Below, one piece after another: positions 1-8,817 of a DNA stretch of 64,000 bases. Each line of letters opens with the position of its first letter. The first letter of the stretch is position 1. The notes under the pieces were generated by a model, which made no database searches, was not told the origin of the DNA, and saw only the letters and a list, made by a program, of their open reading frames with translations. This stretch comes from Chitinophaga sp. HK235 (lineage in GTDB: Bacteria > Bacteroidota > Bacteroidia > Chitinophagales > Chitinophagaceae): positions 6,880,501 to 6,944,500 of the forward strand of contig NZ_CP073766.1 in the NCBI RefSeq assembly GCF_018255755.1, written 5' to 3'. A program made the position numbers and the translations under genes.

Positions 1-890
1 ACCTGCTGCAACAGCCACTGCCTGCGCTGCAAAAAGGACAGAAAGGCGTTGTATTCCTGGGCTTTGCCTGCGATGAAGGTGTACGCCGCAACAAGGGCCG
101 TACCGGCGCAGTAGAAGGTCCCGGTGTGTTGAGAAAAGTCATCGCCAATTTCCCGGCCCACTTCAGCGAACAGGCCGTACTGCTCGATGCAGGCGATATC
201 GTTTGCGTCGGCACAGCGCTCGAAGAGGCACAGCTGGTGCTCAGCAATGCTGTACAAGCCATCCTCACAGCCGGTTATCTGCCTGTGCTGCTGGGCGGCG
301 GACATGAAATTACGTATGGCCATGCCAGTGGTATACGTCAGTATATGCATGGAAAGGGACAGCTCGGACTGATCAATTTCGACGCCCATTTTGATATCCG
401 CATCCCTGGCGAAGAAGGACCCAGCTCAGGCACTGGTTTCTGGCAACTGGCACAGGATTGCAAACAAAGCGGTGAGCCTTTCAACTACCTTGCCCTTGGC
501 ATCCAGAAAAACGGTAACACCCGCCAGCTCTTTAATATAGCAGGCGAAGAAGGCGCTACCTATGTAGGGGCCGATGCCTTCCATCTGGAAGATAAAGACA
601 CCATTTTTGCAGCCATACAACATTTCCTCAGCCAGGTAGACAAAGTATACCTGACCACCTGTCTGGATGTTTTTGCGGCACCTTTTGCACCAGGTGTCAG
701 TGCTACCGCCTACAATGGCATTACCCCCGGTGGCCTGTTCCTGCAGTGTTACAGGGCCATCCTTGAAAGTGGAAAAGTATGTGGAGTGGATATTGCTGAA
801 CTAAATCCTTCACTGGACATCGACAACCGTACTGCCAAACTGGGCGCTGCTATTATCTTTGAAGTGCTTATGGCTTATTGTGGAGAATAA
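1..890 (+). CDS. hutG: Formimidoylglutamase (arginase family), 5'-truncated
   Basis: Hydrolyses N-formimidoyl-L-glutamate to glutamate and formamide, the last step of one branch of histidine degradation, in the cytoplasm. The reading frame is open from base 3, so the gene begins before the window; an ATG-like start near 126 would cut off conserved sequence, because the frame upstream already encodes a GRTGAVEGP segment typical of the family. The ureohydrolase metal motifs are visible in order: GGGHEITYGH, NFDAHFD and a LDVF..APGVSA segment, whose histidine and aspartates bind the two manganese ions. The third motif starts CLDVF rather than the usual DLDVF. The gene ends in a perfect hairpin shared with the convergent CHAD gene. 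Other hut genes would be expected upstream, outside the window. An agmatinase-like role is less likely given the GRxGA-GP start. Confidence 0.88.
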   Translation, partial: LLQQPLPALQKGQKGVVFLGFACDEGVRRNKGRTGAVEGPGVLRKVIANFPAHFSEQAVLLDAGDIVCVGTALEEAQLVLSNAVQAILTAGYLPVLLGGGHEITYGHASGIRQYMHGKGQLGLINFDAHFDIRIPGEEGPSSGTGFWQLAQDCKQSGEPFNYLALGIQKNGNTRQLFNIAGEEGATYVGADAFHLEDKDTIFAAIQHFLSQVDKVYLTTCLDVFAAPFAPGVSATAYNGITPGGLFLQCYRAILESGKVCGVDIAELNPSLDIDNRTAKLGAAIIFEVLMAYCGE

Positions 891-897
891 TCTGCAG

Positions 898-932
898 GCT
901 GACTAAAAAGGGCCCTGCTCTTTTTAGTCAGC
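898..932. terminator. Bidirectional terminator between hutG and the CHAD gene
   Basis: A perfect 13-bp inverted repeat (898-910 and 920-932) with a 9-base loop. A-runs on the left arm and T-runs on the right arm give a U-tract in either direction. It overlaps the last codons of the convergent CHAD gene, whose stop codon lies at 924-926. Confidence 0.8.
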
Positions 933-1757
933 ACTGTTGGTCAGCAGATGTACACGTTTGGCGCTATCCGCCAGTTTTTCCGTTGTTTCCCGTTGTAATT
1001 CATGAATCAGCTTTGATACATTGTCAGATAGCCCCGTTTTCTCTTTCTTCACTTTTGTGGCCGTATTTTTTACGAACAACAATAATTCACTGGCATCATG
1101 CCATTGCCCCAGCAGATCACCGGCTTTTTTGGTGTGCTGCAGCTGTTGCCGGTGTTGATGCGTATGATGTGGTAATTGTGTAATGATGCTCAGTTGATAA
1201 TACAGCCTCTTCGTATTTTTTCGCAGTTCATGCCACGTTGTATCCGGGGCATTGCTGTCCGGCAGCAGAATGTGTCTGTATTGTTTCGCTACATGTTCGG
1301 TCATAACTGCGATAGCGGCTTCATCTTCAATATCAGCGATGGCAGCTTTAAAGGCTTTCGGTAAGGTAGTCAGTTTTTTGACAGATAGTTGTTGGGACAA
1401 GGATTCCAGGGTAGCATCGAGGGTGGTCAGTTTTGTTTTCAGTAACAGATGAGCAACAGAAAAGCGCCAGGAGACTGTTTTTTCATGGCGAGCCAGAGAC
1501 AGTTCCTGTAGCTGGGTATCGCGTGATATACCGCCTATCTGCTGCAGTATTTTAAGCGTAGTCAGGTATTTATCTTTTTTGAGATGATAGCCGGGAATTT
1601 GTTGTGCCAATGCCAGTAGTGCACGTATTTTCTTACTGCCCACCCGGAGTTGATGGATGGCTTTTTGTCGCCGGGTGGGGTGCTGGAGCTGTTCAAATGA
1701 GGCCGCTACTGTGGAGCAGGCAGACTCCATATAATCGTACAGGAGGGTTTTGAGCAT
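924..1757 (-). CDS. CHAD domain protein (277 aa)
   Basis: A helical CHAD-domain protein (conserved histidine alpha-helical domain). Members bind inorganic polyphosphate through basic residues and histidines; the cellular role of stand-alone members is poorly defined. The characteristic pattern is present: an N-terminal IHQLRVGSKKIRALL helix, where the His-x-x-Arg-x-x-x-Lys-Arg spacing is diagnostic, and a second copy-like segment WHELRKNTKRLYYQ near residue 190. A longer frame runs to 1988 but would overlap the divergent neighbour and its promoter, and the extra N-terminus is low in similarity to anything expected, so the ATG at 1757 is chosen. No CYTH triphosphatase domain is fused to it, unlike many family members. 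Confidence 0.82.
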   Translation of the reverse strand: MLKTLLYDYMESACSTVAASFEQLQHPTRRQKAIHQLRVGSKKIRALLALAQQIPGYHLKKDKYLTTLKILQQIGGISRDTQLQELSLARHEKTVSWRFSVAHLLLKTKLTTLDATLESLSQQLSVKKLTTLPKAFKAAIADIEDEAAIAVMTEHVAKQYRHILLPDSNAPDTTWHELRKNTKRLYYQLSIITQLPHHTHQHRQQLQHTKKAGDLLGQWHDASELLLFVKNTATKVKKEKTGLSDNVSKLIHELQRETTEKLADSAKRVHLLTNSAD

Positions 1758-1828
1758 TACACTAAAGATAACGTAAAATGGGAAGAAAAATAGGTATAAA
1801 TACGCAGGATTATCCGGTAGCCTTTTCA

Positions 1829-1836
1829 TAGTTTTG
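1829..1836 (+). promoter_or_regulatory. Candidate -7 box (TAGTTTTG) for the exported protein gene
   Basis: Matches the Bacteroidota -7 consensus TAnnTTTG and lies 15 bases before the ATG at 1852. That would leave a leader of only about ten bases and argues against the TTG at 1834 as the start. No clear -33 TTG is seen. Confidence 0.45.
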
Positions 1837-1851
1837 GCAAAAATTATCCAA

Positions 1852-2442
1852 ATGCAAACCATCCTCAGATTAGCAGCTGCCGCATGGCTGCTGGCCTTTA
1901 GCATCCCTGCCATGGCCCAGAAAATCAAACTCGTGGAAGGCGATTTGTCTGCGCTGAAAAATGAAAAACAACTGAATGTCGAGTACACTTACAACCAGCT
2001 GAAAGTTGGCAAGTTCGATAATGAAGACGACTACATCCGGAAAAAAACGGAAGAGTATAACCAGAAAGAAGCCGGTAAAGGTGATAACTGGGCCAAAGCC
2101 TGGAAAGACGATCGGAAAAACCGCTTCGAACCCAAGTTTGAAATGCTCTTTAATGAAAACAGTGATATCAAAGCCGGACGTTTCCCTGAAGCAAAGTATA
2201 CCCTGGTTTTCCACACTACCTTTGTTGAACCGGGCTTCAATATCGGCATCATGCGCAAAAACGCTTATATAGATGCAGAGGTGCTGATCGTGGAAACAGC
2301 CAGTAAAAAACCAGTCGCTAAAATGTCCTTAGACAACGCCCCGGGCCGCATCTTCGGTGGCTTTGATTTCGATACCGGCGTACGTATTCAGGAAGCTTAT
2401 GCTGTGTCAGGTAAAAAACTGGCTAAGTCACTGAACCGATAA
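1852..2442 (+). CDS. Small exported protein of unknown function
   Basis: I do not recognise a named family. The protein (196 aa) begins with a clear Sec signal peptide: a hydrophobic stretch (about residues 5-17) ending in PAMAQ, with cleavage expected after AMA. The mature part is rich in Lys, Glu, Asp and Asn in its first third, then has beta-rich segments (YTLVFHTTFVEPGFNIGI, AYIDAEVLIVETAS). This fits a soluble periplasmic or surface-associated domain, and there are no further membrane segments. A TTG start 18 bases upstream is possible but falls inside the apparent promoter. The gene is monocistronic and convergent with purU, separated by a repeat-flanked terminator. Confidence 0.7.
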   Translation: MQTILRLAAAAWLLAFSIPAMAQKIKLVEGDLSALKNEKQLNVEYTYNQLKVGKFDNEDDYIRKKTEEYNQKEAGKGDNWAKAWKDDRKNRFEPKFEMLFNENSDIKAGRFPEAKYTLVFHTTFVEPGFNIGIMRKNAYIDAEVLIVETASKKPVAKMSLDNAPGRIFGGFDFDTGVRIQEAYAVSGKKLAKSLNR

Positions 2443-2464
2443 TTGTGATGTATTTGATGCCCCT

Positions 2465-2660
2465 GAACTGTGATGTATATGATTCCGCTGATGCTCCTGA
2501 TAAGCGAAGATCAAAGTGAACATTAAAAGCAATATAAAAGCAATGTCCCGATTGACATACATCAATCGGGACATTGCTTTTATATTTTATTCAGTTCAAA
2601 TCATATCTCCGCTAAAATCTCCGCCTATCAGGAGCATCAGCAGCATCAAATCCATCACAG
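2465..2660. repeat. Convergent-gene intergenic cassette, copy 1 (large imperfect inverted repeat)
   Basis: Outer arms 2468-2502 and 2626-2660 pair at 31 of 35 positions. Next to them a second, looser pair (AGCGAAGATC near 2503 and the complement of GATATGATTTGAAC near 2600) continues the palindrome toward a central perfect hairpin. The right arm ends exactly where the purU stop codon begins. The left arm (2465-2501) matches 12030-12066 at 32 of 37 positions, so this is a dispersed repeat and not just a local palindrome. Confidence 0.75.
2532..2585. terminator. Bidirectional terminator, 24-bp perfect stem
   Basis: Arms 2532-2555 and 2562-2585 are perfect complements with a 6-base loop. The AT-rich foot of each arm provides a U-tract for transcripts from either side. 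It lies at the centre of the copy-1 intergenic cassette, between the exported protein gene and purU. Confidence 0.85.
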
Positions 2661-3527
2661 TCAGAAGACGATGGTCTTATTCCCATGTACAATAACCCTG
2701 TTTTCGATATGGGCTTTAATAGCCCTGGAAAGTACCTGGCGTTCTATATCCCGGCCGAGCATGACGAGATCATCCACGGAATGTTTATGACTAACACGGG
2801 CCACGTCCTGTTCTATAATGGGACCTTCATCCAGCTCGTTGGTCACGTAGTGGGCGGTGGCTCCAATCAGTTTTACACCGCGCGTATAGGCGTTGAGGTA
2901 AGGCCGGGCACCGGCAAATGCCGGGAGAAAGGAGTGGTGTATGTTGATGATACGTTGCGGATATAACCCTACAAAATGGGGTGACAGGATCTGCATATAG
3001 CGGGCCAGCACGGTAAAGTCTACCTGGTGTTCCTGTAGCAGGCGGATAGTGGCCTGTTCCTGGGCTGCTTTGTTCTCAGCGTTTACAGGCAGATAATGAA
3101 ATGGGATGTTGAGGGCGCTGCATTCCTTTTCCAGTACGGTATGGTTGGATATCACCAGGGGGATGTCAACGGCCAGTTCTCCGCTCCGCCAGCGCCATAA
3201 CAGTTCCATCAGGCAATGATCGTAGGAGGATACCATGATAGCCATCCGTTTGCGTTGGTCACTGTAGTGGATATGCCACTCCATCGCCAGCGGGGTGGCC
3301 ACCTGTTGCTGGAAAGAGCGCTCCAGCTGTACCCTGTCCGGCACTTCCAGCTGTATCTCCATCCGCATAAAAAACAATCCTTCACGTGGATCTGTGCTGT
3401 GTTGGCTTGCATCTAGTATATTTGCACCGAGTTGGAAAAAAAACATGGATACGCCGGCCACAATACCTGGTCGGTCAGGACAGCAGATTAACAGACAGGC
3501 GATAGTAGGATCAGAAGGCTTTTGCAT
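2661..3527 (-). CDS. purU: Formyltetrahydrofolate deformylase
   Basis: Hydrolyses 10-formyltetrahydrofolate to formate and tetrahydrofolate, balancing the one-carbon pool and supplying formate for PurT-type purine synthesis. At 288 aa it has the usual length. Residues 1-85 form an ACT-like regulatory domain (CPDRPGIVAGVSMFFFQLGANILD). The rest is the formyltransferase fold, with the catalytic triad region visible: INIHHSFLPAF supplies the Asn and His, and the Asp follows in the YVTNELDEGPIIEQD segment. The HVDFTVLARYMQ-type substrate loop is also present (VDFTVLARYMQILSP). The gene is divergent from the phosphodiesterase gene at 3571 with only 43 bases between the starts. Confidence 0.93.
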   Translation of the reverse strand: MQKPSDPTIACLLICCPDRPGIVAGVSMFFFQLGANILDASQHSTDPREGLFFMRMEIQLEVPDRVQLERSFQQQVATPLAMEWHIHYSDQRKRMAIMVSSYDHCLMELLWRWRSGELAVDIPLVISNHTVLEKECSALNIPFHYLPVNAENKAAQEQATIRLLQEHQVDFTVLARYMQILSPHFVGLYPQRIINIHHSFLPAFAGARPYLNAYTRGVKLIGATAHYVTNELDEGPIIEQDVARVSHKHSVDDLVMLGRDIERQVLSRAIKAHIENRVIVHGNKTIVF

Positions 3528-3570
3528 AAGCCTAAAATAAAAAATTAATATAAAGCGATAAAGTATTTCC

Positions 3571-4059
3571 GTGAAAAAAATCGGGTTAATGTCGGATACG
3601 CATAGCTATCTGCATCCGCAAATATTTAAATATTTTGAAGAAGTAGATGAAATATGGCATGCCGGCGATATTGGTAATGTAGAGCTGGCAGACCAGCTGG
3701 AAGCTTTTAAACCTTTCAGGGCCGTTTATGGCAATATAGACGGGGCAGATATCCGTATCCGTTATCCTGAAACACTCCGCTTCAATCTGGAAGGAGTGGA
3801 GGTGTTAATGACCCATATCGGTGGTTATCCGGGAAAATATGCTCCGGGTATCCGGGAAGAGCTGAAAAAAAATCCGCCCAAACTCTTTATCTGCGGACAT
3901 TCCCATATTCTTAAAGTAATGCCCGACCCGGCACTGCAATTGTTGCATATGAACCCGGGCGCCTGTGGACAGCAAGGCTGGCATAAAGTAAAAACATTAC
4001 TCCGGTTCCGCCTCGACCAGGGACGGATAGAACAACTGGAAGTCATCGAACTTCCCTGA
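3571..4059 (+). CDS. YfcE/MJ0936-type metallophosphoesterase
   Basis: A single-domain calcineurin-like phosphodiesterase (162 aa) of the YfcE group. The metal-binding motifs occur in order: SDTHSYL (DxH), HAGDIGN (GDxxx), GNID (normally GNxD/H), MTHIGGYP and CGHSHI (GHxH). All expected ligands are present. The start is GTG at 3571; no better in-frame ATG exists upstream, and the DTH motif lies at the expected distance of 8-10 residues. The physiological substrate cannot be read from sequence; family members cleave phosphodiesters in vitro. It is followed by the DUF4421 gene after 41 bases, possibly in one transcript. Confidence 0.88.
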   Translation: MKKIGLMSDTHSYLHPQIFKYFEEVDEIWHAGDIGNVELADQLEAFKPFRAVYGNIDGADIRIRYPETLRFNLEGVEVLMTHIGGYPGKYAPGIREELKKNPPKLFICGHSHILKVMPDPALQLLHMNPGACGQQGWHKVKTLLRFRLDQGRIEQLEVIELP

Positions 4060-4100
4060 TAAACTTCTGCAGCAGACAGCTGCAACTGCAAAGAAACACT

Positions 4101-5168
4101 ATGACCAAACGCACTTTATTGATACTGCTGATCATATGTGGCTGCATAGCCGGAGCCAAAGCACAGGGGAAATTCCTGAAATGGTTGCATACCGATAATG
4201 ATACGGCCTACATCGAAGAGCATACGGAAGATCTCACCTTCCGGCTGTACGGCTCCCGCAAGTATACCCGGTATGATATCATGGACAAAAAACTGAAAAA
4301 GGACATCCTTTATCGTCCCAATACGCCGTCTAATATCGGAGTAGGGGTCAACTATCGCTTTATCGGTATCAACCTGGGTTTTAATTTCCCCTTCGTAAAC
4401 CGCCGGAATGATAAATACGGTAATACCAGATTCATCGACCTGCAGTCGCATATCTATCTGCGCAAGCTGGTGGTGGATTTCTATGGACAGAAATACAAGG
4501 GCTTTTACATTTCCAATCCGGAGAAAATTTTTGAAAAAGAATACTCCCTCCAGAACCCTTACCCACAACGCCCTGATATCAAAAATCTGGGCCTGGGAAT
4601 GAACGTACAGTATATCTTCAATGATAAACGTTTTTCCTACCGGGCACCCAACCTGCAGAATGAATACCAGAAAAAAAGCGCCGGTTCGTTTATCGTGGGA
4701 GGTGAGTTTTATCTGGCCAAGATACAGGGCGATTCTTCGTTAATACCTACCAATTTTACCGATACCACTTTTCTGCGGAACGAACATTATTACAAAACGC
4801 TGGTGGCCACATTAGCGGCTAATATAGGGTATGCCCACACGTTTGTATTCAAAAAACATTTTTTCCTCTCACTGTCAGTCACTACAGGACTGGGTGCTGC
4901 TAAAACAAGCTTGCACTATGATAGCGGTGATGTAAGCCATAGCGTGGGGCTGCTGTTCAGCAATACGGTACGTGCCTCACTGGGGTATAATTCCAGCCGT
5001 TATTTTGCCGGGGTACACTATGTGGGAATGACTGCCCGCAGCCGTCTGCCGGTACCAGACACCTATCAGGCTTTTGGTAATGGCAACCTTAGAGTGAGTC
5101 TGGTACGGCGTTTCAGCTTAAAGAAACCGTTGTGGAGAAATAATGCACTTTCAAAAACTGCAGGATAA
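4101..5168 (+). CDS. DUF4421-type outer membrane protein
   Basis: Begins with a signal peptide (TLLILLIICGCIAGAKAQ, cleavage near residue 21). Downstream sequence resembles the Bacteroidota DUF4421 family: an N-terminal segment ending in SRKYTRYDIMDKKLKKDILYRPN, then alternating aromatic/polar beta-strands (IGVGVNYRFIGINLGFNFPF, FIDLQSHIYLRKLVVDFYGQ) with even spacing to the C-terminus. This pattern fits an outer membrane barrel of about 12 strands, with a C-terminal LRVSLVRRFSL strand. Function unknown. At 355 aa it has typical family length. Confidence 0.75.
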   Translation: MTKRTLLILLIICGCIAGAKAQGKFLKWLHTDNDTAYIEEHTEDLTFRLYGSRKYTRYDIMDKKLKKDILYRPNTPSNIGVGVNYRFIGINLGFNFPFVNRRNDKYGNTRFIDLQSHIYLRKLVVDFYGQKYKGFYISNPEKIFEKEYSLQNPYPQRPDIKNLGLGMNVQYIFNDKRFSYRAPNLQNEYQKKSAGSFIVGGEFYLAKIQGDSSLIPTNFTDTTFLRNEHYYKTLVATLAANIGYAHTFVFKKHFFLSLSVTTGLGAAKTSLHYDSGDVSHSVGLLFSNTVRASLGYNSSRYFAGVHYVGMTARSRLPVPDTYQAFGNGNLRVSLVRRFSLKKPLWRNNALSKTAG

Positions 5169-5189
5169 GTCCATCGATACAAGATAGTT

Positions 5190-5232
5190 TCAGTGAAGGA
5201 GTTGTGCACCTCTTATCCGGCAACTCTTCTGA
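5190..5232. terminator. Weak hairpin between convergent DUF4421 and LOG genes
   Basis: Imperfect inverted repeat 5190-5204 and 5221-5232 with a 16-base loop and no clear U-tract. It is placed where a terminator is expected, but is weak on its own. Confidence 0.3.
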
Positions 5233-5236
5233 TCAA

Positions 5237-5818
5237 TCAGCTTTGCCCGGGCGTTATCCATTTCGGTTTTTCCACCGGCTGGTATTGTTCCATCTGCGTC
5301 AGCAGATCTTCTATTTTATCACTATATAGCAGTATATCACGATTGGAGGCAGAGAGGAAACCCTTGTCTGCCATGGTATGCGACAGCTGATGCAACGCAT
5401 CGTAAAACCCGTTTGTGTTGAGCATGCCAATGGGCTTCTGATGCAGCCCCAGTTGGCCCCAGGTAAGCATCTCAAACAATTCCTCCATGGTGCCGAAACC
5501 GCCGGGAAGCGCAATAACCCCGTCAGACAGCTCATTCATTCTGGTTTTGCGTTCGTGCATGGTATCTACCAGGATCAGCTCAGTAAGGCCGGTATGGGCC
5601 AGCTCTTTCTGTTGCAGAAAATGAGGCAGCACGCCGATAACGCTGCCGCCTGCACGGAGGGCACCATCGGCTACGGCGCCCATCAGTCCTACTTTGGCAC
5701 CGCCATATACCAGCCCTATATTACGTTTGGCGAGGGCTTCGCCCAGTTGTAACGCTTGTTCCATAAACACCGGATCATGGCCGGCGCTGGAACCACAAAA
5801 GACTACAATGTTCTTCAT
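5237..5818 (-). CDS. LOG-family protein (nucleotide 5'-monophosphate phosphoribohydrolase)
   Basis: Belongs to the LOG/TIGR00730 Rossmann-fold family, which releases free bases (cytokinin-type adenines in plants and some bacteria) from nucleoside 5'-monophosphates. The diagnostic PGGFGTMEELFE motif (PGGxGTxxE) is at about residues 104-115, preceded by MHERKTRMNELSDG, which supplies conserved Arg and Glu. The N-terminal CGSSAGHDP and VYGGAKVGLMG segments bind the phosphate. Length 193 aa is normal for the family. The gene lies 14 bases downstream of the HD-like gene, so both are probably cotranscribed. The bacterial substrate is uncertain. Confidence 0.9.
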   Translation of the reverse strand: MKNIVVFCGSSAGHDPVFMEQALQLGEALAKRNIGLVYGGAKVGLMGAVADGALRAGGSVIGVLPHFLQQKELAHTGLTELILVDTMHERKTRMNELSDGVIALPGGFGTMEELFEMLTWGQLGLHQKPIGMLNTNGFYDALHQLSHTMADKGFLSASNRDILLYSDKIEDLLTQMEQYQPVEKPKWITPGQS

Positions 5819-5832
5819 ATTAGCTTGTTCCG

Positions 5833-6456
5833 TTATAATGAGTCCAGTTCTGCCTGTATGTTCTGCCGCGCCGCTGTTTCATACTGTTGCTGAAAGGCAT
5901 GGGTGCGGAAGATAGCAGGCATCTCCAGAAAATGATGTAATACTTTTTTTCTTCCCGGATGATATACCAGGTCGGGATAAATACTGTATTCCTGGCGTAT
6001 CTGCCGGGTATATGCCAGATACGCATCTGGCGCAGTGCCCAGTATCTGCAGGTCAAAGTCCAGGAAATAGTCCAGGTCGGTGTTTTGCCAGTCGTTGACA
6101 TGCGTTTTGGTGGCCACAATAAACTCCTTTACGGCCGTTGTTTTTTCCGATGGATAGTGTATGCGTTGCAGATATTCCACCGCTGCATCAGCGCTTTTTT
6201 CTTCGTTATCTGATTGTAGAACATTATACACGATATCATGGAAGAAGATGGCAAAGAGCACGGTTTCCGGGTCCTGTAACTGCTGTGCATATTGCTGATG
6301 CAGTGTCAGCAGCTGAGCGATATGCTGCAGGTTGTGGTAATGCCGCCCGGCCCCGGAGTAGGCGGTGGTGATATCATTAAAAGCCTGGTGAACAAGGTGC
6401 GGGTCAGCATCGCGGTTCAGCTGTGCCCAGGTTTCACTAATAAAGGATGCAGACAT
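5833..6456 (-). CDS. HD-domain-like phosphohydrolase
   Basis: A helical protein of 207 aa whose central region has the pattern H-x-x-N-x-x-H (HYHNLQHIAQLL) followed by FFHDIVYN, matching the HD superfamily of metal-dependent phosphohydrolases. A TKTHVND segment and DFDLQILG supply further possible metal ligands. Substrate unknown. The longer frame to 6534 would run through the aconitase terminator hairpin at 6491-6518, so the ATG at 6456 is preferred. The gene lies 14 bases before the LOG gene in the same direction. Confidence 0.78.
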   Translation of the reverse strand: MSASFISETWAQLNRDADPHLVHQAFNDITTAYSGAGRHYHNLQHIAQLLTLHQQYAQQLQDPETVLFAIFFHDIVYNVLQSDNEEKSADAAVEYLQRIHYPSEKTTAVKEFIVATKTHVNDWQNTDLDYFLDFDLQILGTAPDAYLAYTRQIRQEYSIYPDLVYHPGRKKVLHHFLEMPAIFRTHAFQQQYETAARQNIQAELDSL

Positions 6457-6490
6457 CTGACAATTTTTTTCCGGGGGTAATTTAAAAAGA

Positions 6491-6518
6491 AAAACGGGCA
6501 GAATGATCTGCCCGTTTT
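6491..6518 (-). terminator. Terminator after aconitase
   Basis: Twelve-bp perfect stem (6491-6502 and 6507-6518), 4-base loop. Read on the minus strand it is followed by a T-rich run, so it ends the acn transcript before the HD gene. Confidence 0.85.
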
Positions 6519-6546
6519 CCACATATATGTTCAACCAGGGGTTGAA

Positions 6547-8817
6547 TTATGCTTTTTTGGCTGCTTCTGCACGGATTACGTTCAGTGCGCCGCCGGCTTT
6601 AAACCACTGGATCTGTTGTTCGTTGTAAGTGTGGTTTACAGAGAACTCGTCGGAGCTGCCGTCTTTGTGGTGCAGTACCACGGTGAGCGGTTTGCCCGGA
6701 GCGAAGGTAGTGAGGCCGTTGATATCGATGGTATCATCTTCCTGGATCTTATCGTAATCTTCTTTATTAGCGAAAGTCAGACCCAGCATACCTTGTTTTT
6801 TCAGGTTGGTTTCGTGGATACGGGCGAAAGATTTCACCAGGATAGCACGAACGCCGAGGTGGCGGGGTTCCATAGCAGCGTGTTCGCGGCTGGAGCCTTC
6901 ACCGTAGTTTTCGTCACCTACTACTACAGCACCGAAACCGGCAGCTTTGTAAGCACGCATAGTGGCAGGAACAGCACCGTATTCGCTGGTCAGGGCGTTT
7001 TTAACGGTGTCAGTCTTGTCGTTGAATGCGTTTACTGCGCCGATCAGCATGTTGTTGGAGATGTTGTCCAGGTGACCGCGGTATTTCAGCCATGGGCCGG
7101 CCATGGAGATGTGGTCAGTAGTACATTTACCTTTTGCTTTGATGAGGAGTTTCAGCCCTTTCAGGTCGGTACCTTCCCATGCAGCAAATGGTTCCAGCAG
7201 TTGCAGACGGTCGGAAGTAGGGGATACTATTACCTGTACACCGCTACCATCTTCAGCAGGAGCCTGGTAACCAGCATCTTCTACTGCGAAACCTTTGGTA
7301 GGCAGTTCAAAACCGGTAGGTTCGTCCAGCATTACTTCTTCGCCGTTTTTGTTTTTCAGCTTGTCGGTCAGCGGGTTGAAGGTGAGGTCACCTGCAATAG
7401 CCAGCGCTGTTACGATCTCAGGAGAAGCCACAAAAGCGTGGGTAGAAGCCAGACCATCATTTCTCTTCGCGAAGTTACGGTTGAAGGAAGTGATGATGGA
7501 GTTTTTACGGTTAGGATCGTCGATATGACGGGCCCATTGACCGATGCAGGGGCCGCAGGCGTTTGCCAGCACTACACCACCTACTTTATCGAAAGTAGCC
7601 AGCAGACCGTCTCTTTCGATGGTATAACGTACCAGTTCAGAACCTGGTGTGATGGTGAATTCGGATTTCATATCCAGTTGTTTGTCGATGGCTTGTTTGG
7701 CCAGGGACGCAGAACGGGAGATATCTTCGTAGGAAGAGTTGGTGCAGGAACCGATCAGGGCAACTTCCAGTTTTTCAGGCCAGTTGTTTTCTTTGATCGC
7801 CTGTGCAAATTTGGAGATAGGCCATGCCAGATCCGGAGTGAACGGACCGTTTACATGAGGCTCCAGTTCGTCGAGGTTGATTTCGATCAGCTGATCATAG
7901 TATTTAGCAGGGTCTGCATATACTTCAACATCCGGACGCAGGTGTTCTTTCACGGTGTCAGCCAGGGCAGCAACTTCAGCTCTGCTGGTACCTTTCAGGT
8001 AGTCAGCCATTTTGCTGTCGTAAGCAAAAACGGAGCAGGTAGCACCAATTTCAGCACCCATGTTACAGATAGTACCTTTACCGGTAGCGCTCAGGCTGTC
8101 TGCACCTTCACCGAAGTATTCCACGATAGCACCAGTACCACCTTTTACAGTCAGGATACCAGCCACTTTCAGGATAACGTCTTTGGCAGAAGTCCATCCG
8201 CTCATTTTACCAGTCAGTTTCACACCAATCAGTTTCGGCATTTTCAGCTCCCAGGGAAGGCCTGCCATCACGTCTACCGCGTCAGCACCACCTACACCGA
8301 TAGCCAGCATACCCAAACCACCAGCGTTAGGGGTGTGGGAGTCTGTACCGATCATCATACCACCGGGGAATGCATAGTTTTCCAGCACTACCTGGTGAAT
8401 GATACCAGCACCCGGTTTCCAGAAACCAATACCGTATTTGTCGGAAATGGAAGAGAGAAAATCGTAAACTTCTTTATTCGTGTCAATAGCAACCGCCAGA
8501 TCTTGTGTGGCGCCCACTTTGGCTTGTATAAGGTGATCACAGTGTACTGTGGAAGGAACCGCAACTTTATCACGACCGCAGGTCATAAACTGAAGCAACG
8601 CCATCTGAGCGGTGGCATCCTGCATGGCTACACGGTCCGGCGCAAATTCAACGTAGGATTTGCCCTTCTCAAAAGGCGTGGTAGTTGGTGCGTACAGGTG
8701 CGCGTATAAAATCTTTTCGGCAAGTGTGAGCGGGCGACCTAACATTTTGCGGGTCGCTTCCACCTTACCCGGTAGTGCCGCATACACTTTTTTAATCATG
8801 TCAATATCAAACACCAT
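6547..8817 (-). CDS. acn: Aconitate hydratase
   Basis: Isomerises citrate and isocitrate in the TCA cycle, using a [4Fe-4S] cluster. The 756-aa length and sequence style match the mitochondrial-type aconitase used by Bacteroidota rather than AcnB. Cluster cysteines are visible in GSCTNSSYED (first Cys) and ANACGPCIGQW (CxxC). The swivelling C-terminal domain carries GEGSSREHAAMEPRHLG, with the catalytic serine/arginine region, and SFARIHETNLKKQGML. The start VFDIDMIKKVY fits the family N-terminus. The gene is monocistronic, with its own terminator and a likely promoter at 8856-8863. A large open frame on the opposite strand is a codon-bias shadow. Confidence 0.96.
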   Translation of the reverse strand: MVFDIDMIKKVYAALPGKVEATRKMLGRPLTLAEKILYAHLYAPTTTPFEKGKSYVEFAPDRVAMQDATAQMALLQFMTCGRDKVAVPSTVHCDHLIQAKVGATQDLAVAIDTNKEVYDFLSSISDKYGIGFWKPGAGIIHQVVLENYAFPGGMMIGTDSHTPNAGGLGMLAIGVGGADAVDVMAGLPWELKMPKLIGVKLTGKMSGWTSAKDVILKVAGILTVKGGTGAIVEYFGEGADSLSATGKGTICNMGAEIGATCSVFAYDSKMADYLKGTSRAEVAALADTVKEHLRPDVEVYADPAKYYDQLIEINLDELEPHVNGPFTPDLAWPISKFAQAIKENNWPEKLEVALIGSCTNSSYEDISRSASLAKQAIDKQLDMKSEFTITPGSELVRYTIERDGLLATFDKVGGVVLANACGPCIGQWARHIDDPNRKNSIITSFNRNFAKRNDGLASTHAFVASPEIVTALAIAGDLTFNPLTDKLKNKNGEEVMLDEPTGFELPTKGFAVEDAGYQAPAEDGSGVQVIVSPTSDRLQLLEPFAAWEGTDLKGLKLLIKAKGKCTTDHISMAGPWLKYRGHLDNISNNMLIGAVNAFNDKTDTVKNALTSEYGAVPATMRAYKAAGFGAVVVGDENYGEGSSREHAAMEPRHLGVRAILVKSFARIHETNLKKQGMLGLTFANKEDYDKIQEDDTIDINGLTTFAPGKPLTVVLHHKDGSSDEFSVNHTYNEQQIQWFKAGGALNVIRAEAAKKA

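Noticed and set aside
1757..1988. N-terminal extension of the CHAD protein
   Set aside because: It overlaps the divergent gene and its promoter and is unlike CHAD proteins.
6616..8709. A 697-codon open frame on the plus strand opposite aconitase
   Set aside because: It mirrors the highly biased codons of acn, has no protein-like domains, and acn itself is unmistakable.
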